Source: Bacteroidia bacterium
Lineage (GTDB): Bacteria; Bacteroidota; Bacteroidia; NS11-12g; UBA955
Direction: 5' to 3'
Assembly: GCA_014376345.1 (NCBI GenBank)
Contig: JACMRS010000136.1
Coordinates: 1-6,015, forward strand
DNA: 6,015 nt
Position numbers and translations under genes: made by a program. Shown here piece after piece: positions 1-4,201 of the stretch (positions are counted from its first letter, which is position 1; every line of letters starts with the position of its first letter). Under the pieces are notes generated by a model, which made no database searches, was not told the origin of the DNA, and worked only from the letters and a program-made list of their open reading frames with translations.

Positions 1-167
1 CCGCTGCTGATAACAGGGTTCTTAAGAACTCCACACAATTCGCTGTTTGCAGCGCAGCTGTCGTTGAGAAGTTCCATATCAACAGCAATTTTCCCAAGTT
101 TATTGAGCTCCGTAGCTTTTTGAAGCAATGCTTCAGCGTATCTGTATGCTATTTTTGTATCAGACAT
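1..167 (-). CDS. atpH: F1Fo ATP synthase subunit delta, N-terminal part (runs off left edge)
   Basis: Delta is the stator subunit that links the top of the F1 head to the peripheral stalk formed by subunit b. Only the first 55 codons are present. They begin MSDTKIAYRYAEALLQKA and continue with a DMELLN segment and LKNPVI near the edge. This matches the family N-terminus: a K-x-A-x-RYA-x-AL helix, then an acidic-hydrophobic helix, then an L-x-x-P turn. The ATG at 167 lies 5 nt after the atpF stop, and AAGG directly abuts it, too close for a normal Shine-Dalgarno. Translation is therefore probably coupled to atpF. The position after atpB-atpE-atpF is the canonical one for this gene. The C-terminal domain is outside the window, so the completeness of the gene cannot be judged. 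The family call is firm because motif and context agree. Confidence 0.93.
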   Translation of the reverse strand, partial: MSDTKIAYRYAEALLQKATELNKLGKIAVDMELLNDSCAANSELCGVLKNPVISS

Positions 168-172
168 CCTTA

Positions 173-685
173 TTAATTGTTAACGGCAGCCTTACCTGTT
201 CCGAAATCTTTTACAAGTGATGAAATAATCTGCTGCTGTTCGCTTGAATCTTCAAGTTTCTTGCTGATTAGTTTTTCTGCGATGCTAACAGAGAATGCAG
301 CAACCTGACTTTTCAATTCGCCAATTGCGGCTACTTTCTGTTTGCTGATCTCATCCTGAGCTTTGATAATCATACGTTTGCCTTCTTCCTCAGCAGCTTT
401 TCTTGCTTCGGCAACTATGGCATCCTTCATATCTTTAGCTTCTTTCAAGATAACATCACGCTCAACACGTGCCTGCTTAAACATTGACTCATTGTCAGAT
501 TTAAGCTGTGCCATCTGGCTTTTAGCCTCTTCAGCAGACTTTAGCGCCTGACCTATTGAATCTTCTCTTTCTTTAAGAGATTTCAAAATAGGTTTCCACG
601 CAAACTTTACTAATAAGTAAAGCAGAATGCTGAATGTTATTAGCATCCAAACCGTTAATCCGGTACCTGGGGTAACTAAATCCAT
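173..685 (-). CDS. atpF: F1Fo ATP synthase subunit b (peripheral stalk)
   Basis: Subunit b anchors the stator in the membrane and holds the F1 head still while the rotor turns. The 170-residue product begins MDLVTPGTGLTVWM. It has one membrane helix at about residues 8-27, then the well-conserved KFAWKPILKSLKERE segment at 27-41. A long, highly charged, Ala/Lys/Glu-rich coiled coil follows from about 35 to 125. The C-terminal AEKLISKKLED segment (136-146) corresponds to the part that contacts delta. The length is normal for the family. The ATG at 685 is the natural start because it gives the standard short N-terminus before the helix. No Shine-Dalgarno is visible, and the leader just upstream is A-rich. 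The 90-nt gap to atpE is the longest in the ATP synthase part and contains a terminator-like hairpin. Confidence 0.97.
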   Translation of the reverse strand: MDLVTPGTGLTVWMLITFSILLYLLVKFAWKPILKSLKEREDSIGQALKSAEEAKSQMAQLKSDNESMFKQARVERDVILKEAKDMKDAIVAEARKAAEEEGKRMIIKAQDEISKQKVAAIGELKSQVAAFSVSIAEKLISKKLEDSSEQQQIISSLVKDFGTGKAAVNN

Positions 686-716
686 ATACTATTTGTGTTT
701 TGGTTTAACTGTAACT

Positions 717-755
717 AAAAAAAACCGGGCCGGAACAAAACATGTTCCGGGCCGG
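717..755 (-). terminator. Intrinsic-terminator-like hairpin between atpE and atpF
   Basis: Read on the minus strand, the RNA would form a 12-bp stem from arms at 744-755 and 725-736, with a single C-C mismatch in the middle. The loop is about 7 nt (one extra A-U pair may shorten it to 5). A run of eight U from 724-717 follows directly. The arms (CCGGCCCGGAAC and GTTCCGGCCCGG) are very G+C-rich within A+T-rich surroundings. The U tract occurs only on the operon strand, so the element is oriented for leftward transcription. It may be a partial terminator that lowers atpF-atpH relative to atpE, or a hairpin protecting the 3' end of the atpE message. The structure is seen directly; its function is inferred. 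Confidence 0.7.
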
Positions 756-775
756 GGTATTCCTGAACGTATCTA

Positions 776-1033
776 TTATACGAAAAGGATAAGAAGACAT
801 AATACAATCGCGAAGAATACAGCGCCCTCAACAAGAGCTGCAGCTACGATCATATTAGCACGGATATCACCTGTAGATTCAGGCTGACGTGCAATAGACT
901 CAAGTGCGCTTTTACCGATGTTACCAATACCGATACCGGCACCGATTGCTGCAAGGCCTGCACCGATTGCTGCACCGAATTTTGAAGGATCTGCAGATGT
1001 TACTGCTTGTAATAAAATTTCTAAAATTGACAT
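776..1033 (-). CDS. atpE: F1Fo ATP synthase subunit c (rotor ring proteolipid)
   Basis: Subunit c assembles into the membrane rotor ring that carries ions through Fo. The 85-residue product forms a helical hairpin. Helix 1 (about 19-44) carries the close-packing glycine motif GAGIGIG at 31-37. The polar loop contains the invariant R49-Q50-P51. Helix 2 (about 59-84) carries the ion-binding carboxylate E69 in AALVEGAVFF. The residue after E69 is Gly, not Ser or Thr, and the helix-1 position that is Gln in sodium-type rings is Ile36, so a proton-type ring is inferred. The ATG at 1033 lies 31 nt after the atpB stop and has no clear Shine-Dalgarno. The terminator-like hairpin just beyond the stop could help make this subunit, needed in many copies, in excess. 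Confidence 0.98.
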   Translation of the reverse strand: MSILEILLQAVTSADPSKFGAAIGAGLAAIGAGIGIGNIGKSALESIARQPESTGDIRANMIVAAALVEGAVFFAIVLCLLILFV

Positions 1034-1064
1034 AATTTAGGGGTTTATATTTGATTTATTTGTT

Positions 1065-2186
1065 TTAATGTTTGTCTTCTGCATGGTGGTGCTCTTCTAC
1101 TGCTGCACCGATATATAATGAGGCAAGAAGTGTAAATACATAAGCCTGAAGAAATGCTACCAACAACTCCAGCACACTCATGAAAGTAGTGAAAGCCACA
1201 GAGAATATTCCAACTCCGCCACCCAGATACTGGTTCATTTCACCGAAAATAAAGATTAAGCTGAAAAAGCCCAGAATGATAATGTGACCCGCTGTGATGT
1301 TTGCAAACAAACGCAGCATCAATACGAACGGTTTCAAAACCACACCGATAATCTCAATAGGAATCAGTAATATCCAAAGTCCTTTCGGAACATCCGGCAT
1401 GAAAATGTGTTTCCAGTATGTTTTGTTTCCTGAAAAAGAAGTCACAACAAACACCATTAAAGCCAACACCATTGTAATTGCGATGTTACCTGTAAGATTT
1501 GCTCCTCCCGGAAAGATAGGAACCAGTCCAAGTAAGTTATTTATAAAGATAAAAAAGAAAATAGTAAGAAGGAAAGGTACGAATTTGTATGCTTTAGGAC
1601 CGATAGAAGGACCGGCAACTTCATCGCGGATAAAGATTATCAGCGGTTCAACAAGAGATTGCAATCCTTTAGGTGCCTGTCCCTGTCTTTTAGTATATGA
1701 CCTGGCTACAGATAAAAATATGATCAACAATAAAGAAGATCCTATTAGAAGAGCCAGTACATTTTTTGTAATTGAAAAGTCGTAGAAATTTTCTGCCGGA
1801 TCTTCAGAAACCAGTTTACTTTCATGGTTTAAAGTATAACCATTGTAAACTTCATAATGAGGATTATGACCAAAATGACCTGATGAAAAAACCTGTAATC
1901 CTTTTGATTTACTGTAGATAATCATTGGAAGCGGGATAGTTGTGGTGCCCCAAAGGTGCCAGCCGTAACCATCTTTAACGTGTTCAAGAATCATCTTACC
2001 CGGCTCAAACTTAGTGGGTTTAGCAGTTTCACCTTCAGCATGCGCTTCAGTAGCATGCATTTCTTCTGCAACACCTTCTGTCTGATGGTCTGCAAAAGCA
2101 TTATTTAGTCCAAAAGTGCAGAAAATTGAAAAAACTAATAAAAATCTGAAAGTTTTGGAATTGTAAAATCGTTTATTTTCGGGCAT
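1065..2186 (-). CDS. atpB: F1Fo ATP synthase subunit a (ion channel stator) with signal peptide
   Basis: Subunit a forms the two half-channels beside the c ring. I start it at the ATG at 2186, giving 373 residues. That start places a signal peptide at the N-terminus: basic MPENKRFYNSK, a hydrophobic core, and a cut after AFA near residue 32. An AAAAGGA at 2201-2207 lies 14 nt upstream. A periplasmic domain to about residue 138 follows and contains an H/E-rich stretch. The membrane core has helices at about 142-160, 200-223, 234-251, 270-314 (probably two) and 326-363. The essential arginine is R292 in LMLRLFANITAGH, and the conserved glutamine of the last helix is Q347 in FLQAYVF. The tail is EEHHHAEDKH. 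The long N-terminus is usual for Bacteroidota. The start overlaps the end of the upstream gene by 14 nt, suggesting translational coupling. The open frame extends upstream to an ATG at 2249, but that start would bury the signal peptide. Confidence 0.96.
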   Translation of the reverse strand: MPENKRFYNSKTFRFLLVFSIFCTFGLNNAFADHQTEGVAEEMHATEAHAEGETAKPTKFEPGKMILEHVKDGYGWHLWGTTTIPLPMIIYSKSKGLQVFSSGHFGHNPHYEVYNGYTLNHESKLVSEDPAENFYDFSITKNVLALLIGSSLLLIIFLSVARSYTKRQGQAPKGLQSLVEPLIIFIRDEVAGPSIGPKAYKFVPFLLTIFFFIFINNLLGLVPIFPGGANLTGNIAITMVLALMVFVVTSFSGNKTYWKHIFMPDVPKGLWILLIPIEIIGVVLKPFVLMLRLFANITAGHIIILGFFSLIFIFGEMNQYLGGGVGIFSVAFTTFMSVLELLVAFLQAYVFTLLASLYIGAAVEEHHHAEDKH

Positions 2187-2580
2187 TGTCGGCGTTTTTG
2201 TCCTTTTCTGAATGGGCTCGCAAATTAGCAAGGATAAATTTAATTTCAAAGACTGTGTAGATAAAATATAATAAAATAAATAAGACTACCTCAAATTTAT
2301 CTATTAAAGTGCTCATTAACAGGTATATAACTATAAAGAACAGACTCATTAATAATCTGAAAAGCATTGTTAGGAAATATCCGTTTACAAAGCTGCTGTG
2401 TCCTCTTTTAAGAAACAAGCTAGCTAAAAGATTACTGGCAACTGCCAAAAGTGCGTTAAAAACGAGTGCAATCCACAACCAGTTACTAAATTCCCTGAAC
2501 TGATAAGTTACAGCCAGAATAATGCCAACAATAACAGTAATTAATAATAAGGTAGGATAAAAGCCGCGTTTAATTGCCAT
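2173..2580 (-). CDS. AtpI-like four-helix membrane protein upstream of atpB
   Basis: This is a 135-residue integral membrane protein with four predicted helices at about 8-26, 33-56, 68-90 and 97-119. A short basic N-terminus (MAIKRGFYP) precedes them, and a hydrophilic tail rich in Lys, Asp and Asn follows. The size, four-helix topology and place directly before atpB match AtpI (UncI), an Fo accessory protein implicated in c-ring assembly and possibly in ion supply. The sequence itself carries no motif that I recognise as diagnostic, so the family is inferred from topology and position. I leave the gene symbol empty for that reason. The ATG at 2580 follows the AtpZ stop by 59 nt. Its last codons overlap the start of atpB by 14 nt. 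A role in ATP synthase biogenesis is the most likely function, and a lineage-specific membrane protein is the alternative. Confidence 0.78.
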   Translation of the reverse strand: MAIKRGFYPTLLLITVIVGIILAVTYQFREFSNWLWIALVFNALLAVASNLLASLFLKRGHSSFVNGYFLTMLFRLLMSLFFIVIYLLMSTLIDKFEVVLFILLYFIYTVFEIKFILANLRAHSEKDKNADNARK

Positions 2581-2639
2581 AAAGGCTGCAAAGATATGTA
2601 AAAGGAAGAGTTAATCCCTTAATCAGTCTTCTTACGGAT

Positions 2640-2849
2640 TTAAAGTTTTTTAATAACAAAATACATTGCAGCTGCAACACCAAGTAAAATTCCTACAATA
2701 GTAAAAACAGGGAAATTAAACCCTAACAAACTGTCTATCCACCTTCCTCCGAAAGTACAAAGCACTACTGTAAAACCCATTTGCAGGGCTAAAGTAGAAT
2801 ATTTTGCATAACCAGAAAGAGGCGTCTTTTTTTTATCAGGCTTGTCCAA
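2640..2849 (-). CDS. atpZ: AtpZ/AtpI-family small membrane protein, TTG start
   Basis: This 69-residue protein has two membrane helices at about 16-34 and 47-66. The family signature is visible: a YAKYSTLALQMG lead-in, the G-G-R-W-I-D motif at 34-39 at the end of helix 1, a Pro at 47, and G-I-L-L-G at 53-57 in helix 2. AtpZ proteins sit at the head of many ATP synthase operons and have been linked to Fo assembly and divalent-cation transport; their exact role is unsettled. The start appears to be TTG at 2849, since an in-frame TAA lies four codons upstream (2862-2864) and no ATG occurs before residue 24, inside helix 1. The start overlaps the end of the bactofilin gene by 14 nt, and no Shine-Dalgarno is visible. 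Translation is therefore probably coupled to the bactofilin. Confidence 0.9.
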   Translation of the reverse strand: MDKPDKKKTPLSGYAKYSTLALQMGFTVVLCTFGGRWIDSLLGFNFPVFTIVGILLGVAAAMYFVIKKL

Positions 2850-3249
2850 CTGTTGAAGGAATTATTGCTGCTGCTTTAGGCTCAACTTGTTTGCTCATGA
2901 TACAAGTTCCGTTAAAAACTGCCCCGCTTTCAATAACAATTTTAGAAGTGCGCACATTGCCGTTAATAACAGCTGTAGCTCTTAAAAATACTGTTTCAAA
3001 AATTTCTACATCTCCATCAAATTTCCCTGAAATATCAGCGCTTCTGGATTGCACATTACCTGCAATAGAGGCTCCTGCGCCCAATGCAACCTTCGATTTT
3101 GAGCTTACATTGCCTACAATTCTGCCATCAATTCTCAGATCACCATCTGAGATCATGTCTCCTTTAATAGTAGTACCGGTTCCAACTATATTGAGTGCCG
3201 AGCCGGGAAGATTTTCGTTTCTATTGTTCTTATTATTTAGCATGTTCAT
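2836..3249 (-). CDS. Bactofilin (polymerising cytoskeletal scaffold)
   Basis: Bactofilins self-assemble without nucleotide into filaments, usually at the inner face of the membrane, and position cell-wall enzymes. The product is 137 residues, typical for the family. A disordered Asn-rich N-terminus of about 16 residues comes first. A right-handed beta-helix core follows at about 18-118, visible as short repeats in which Gly alternates with hydrophobic residues, such as DLRIDGRIVGNV, IAGNV, FDGDVEI and VINGNV. The Ala/Pro-containing tail is probably flexible. There are ATG codons at 3249 and 3243; I chose 3249, which lies 6 nt after the peptidase stop. The neighbouring M23 peptidase fits the known pairing of bactofilins with M23 cell-wall hydrolases, as with CcmA and Csd1 of Helicobacter. 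The end overlaps the AtpZ start. Confidence 0.93.
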   Translation of the reverse strand: MNMLNNKNNRNENLPGSALNIVGTGTTIKGDMISDGDLRIDGRIVGNVSSKSKVALGAGASIAGNVQSRSADISGKFDGDVEIFETVFLRATAVINGNVRTSKIVIESGAVFNGTCIMSKQVEPKAAAIIPSTVGQA

Positions 3250-3255
3250 TAAAAA

Positions 3256-4125
3256 TTAAAAAGGGATATAGCTTTCAGGGTCAACAGCATGGCCATTATG
3301 CCAAAGTTCGAGATGCAAATGCGGACCGGAAGAAAGTTCGCCGGTATTTCCAACCATTGCAATGGTTTCACCGGAACTCACAAATTCTCCTTCGCTTTTA
3401 TAAAGCACCGCATTGTGTTTATAACTGCTGATCCAGTTATCCATGTGCTGAATTGTTATGACGTAACCATTATCAGGAGTCCAGGCAGCAAATATAACAG
3501 TTCCTTCGAGAGCAGCTTTGATACTTTCGTCTTTTTCGGGCACAATATCTACTGCCGGGTGGTTTCTGAAATCAAATTTGGAAGTAATTCTACCTCGCAA
3601 CGGAGTAAAAAAAAGATATGAATTATCAATATGGTCTTGCGCTTCAAAAATTCTTTCTGGTTGCTGAGCAATTGGGTCTTTTACAATATTATTAGTTGGC
3701 TGTTCAACAGCGATTTCTTGTTTAGCAGCATTCTTTTTACCTTTATCATCCATACGGTAAGGCAAATCATAAGCGGTAACATCTTTTCCTTCAATAATTT
3801 GACGAAGTGCTAGCTCTCGCTTTCCCGAAATTGTCATTTTTTTCTCATATTTATCAAGCTTATTGAGAACTTCGTTCTTCATTTTGCCATCAATTCCTGT
3901 ATTTGAATAGCCCGGTGTATAATCTCTGAATGTTGGAAACAAAGTAAAAATACCCCAGCTAATCAGAAAGAAAAGTATCAAACCAGCTGACACCAACAGT
4001 ATTACATTGAAGGGTGTTAGGCTCACAGAAGATTTTTCCTGAAAATTAGTTTCATTGATTATAAGGAGCCTATAACGGTTCTTAAGCTTAATAAGTAATT
4101 TGCGTTTTGGCCGCTTTTTATCCAT
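3256..4125 (-). CDS. Membrane-anchored M23-family metallopeptidase (peptidoglycan endopeptidase)
   Basis: M23 (LytM/lysostaphin-type) enzymes are zinc peptidases that usually cut peptidoglycan cross-links. From the ATG at 4125 the product has 289 residues. A strongly basic cytoplasmic N-terminus (MDKKRPKRKLLIKLKNRYR) is followed by one membrane helix at about 39-62. A linker with PTFRDYTPGY and a charged helical stretch comes next. The C-terminal catalytic domain starts at about 172. The active-site residues all appear intact: H189 and D193 in HPAVD, H237 in SSYKH, and H269 and H271 in GPHLHLELW. It is therefore probably active and faces the periplasm. The type II anchor and basic N-terminus are usual in Bacteroidota homologues. 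The open frame continues upstream to an ATG at 4209, which would add residues unlike the family and run across the divergent promoter region. The enzyme may be positioned by the bactofilin encoded 6 nt downstream. Confidence 0.94.
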   Translation of the reverse strand: MDKKRPKRKLLIKLKNRYRLLIINETNFQEKSSVSLTPFNVILLVSAGLILFFLISWGIFTLFPTFRDYTPGYSNTGIDGKMKNEVLNKLDKYEKKMTISGKRELALRQIIEGKDVTAYDLPYRMDDKGKKNAAKQEIAVEQPTNNIVKDPIAQQPERIFEAQDHIDNSYLFFTPLRGRITSKFDFRNHPAVDIVPEKDESIKAALEGTVIFAAWTPDNGYVITIQHMDNWISSYKHNAVLYKSEGEFVSSGETIAMVGNTGELSSGPHLHLELWHNGHAVDPESYIPF

Positions 4126-4156
4126 GATGCTAATAATATGGGTGTTATGCAATATT

Positions 4157-4184
4157 TTTGCAGTTTCAAAGTTAATTATATTTG
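4157..4184 (+). promoter_or_regulatory. Candidate promoter for the SprE/PorW-like gene
   Basis: TTTG at 4157-4160 and TATATTTG at 4177-4184 match the -33 and -7 consensus elements of Bacteroidota housekeeping promoters. The 16-nt spacer is slightly shorter than the usual 17-23. Transcription would begin near 4191, leaving about 11 nt before the TTG start at 4202. Two further TAnnTTTG matches occur at 4153-4160 and 4197-4204, but neither has a well-spaced partner, and the second overlaps the proposed start codon. The site overlaps the candidate minus-strand promoter, so polymerase binding in the two directions may compete. Confidence 0.38.
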
Positions 4185-4198
4185 CATTAATAAAAATA
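4167..4198 (-). promoter_or_regulatory. Candidate promoter for the peptidase-bactofilin-ATP synthase operon
   Basis: On the minus strand, TAACTTTG (4174-4167) is an exact match to the Bacteroidota -7 consensus TAnnTTTG. About 19 nt upstream, where a TTTG -33 element is expected, there is only a T-rich stretch at 4193-4198, so the -33 box is weak. Transcription would begin near 4160, leaving a leader of roughly 35 nt before the peptidase ATG at 4125. This is the only sizeable non-coding gap upstream of the eight leftward genes, which supports a promoter here. The consensus is established; the assignment is inference. Confidence 0.42.
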
Positions 4199-4201
4199 AG
4201 T

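Noticed and set aside
1294..1785. A 163-codon plus-strand open frame opposite atpB.
   Set aside because: It is antisense to a firmly identified gene, its product has no coherent domain pattern, and no promoter or start context supports it.
2187..2249. A longer subunit a starting at the ATG at 2249.
   Set aside because: It would overlap the AtpI-like gene by 77 nt and place 21 extra residues before a clear signal peptide. The ATG at 2186 has a Shine-Dalgarno-like site upstream.
2589..2596. A minus-strand TAnnTTTG match (TATCTTTG) just before the AtpI-like gene, as an internal promoter.
   Set aside because: There is no -33 partner at the right distance, and transcription would begin almost at the ATG at 2580. 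It is probably a chance match in A+T-rich DNA.
2606..2625. A near-palindrome around TTAATCCCTTAA between AtpZ and the AtpI-like gene, as an operator or terminator.
   Set aside because: It is short, imperfect and A+T-rich, with no stable stem or U tract, so chance explains it.
2804..3259. A 151-codon plus-strand open frame opposite the bactofilin gene.
   Set aside because: It mirrors the repeat pattern of the bactofilin on the opposite strand and spans several confirmed gene junctions, so it is a by-product of that coding sequence.
4127..4201. A longer SprE-like product starting at the ATG at 4127.
   Set aside because: That start would abut the divergent peptidase ATG at 4125 and leave no room for promoters. 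It would also add a hydrophobic leader before a good signal peptide, and the added cysteine does not sit in a lipobox.
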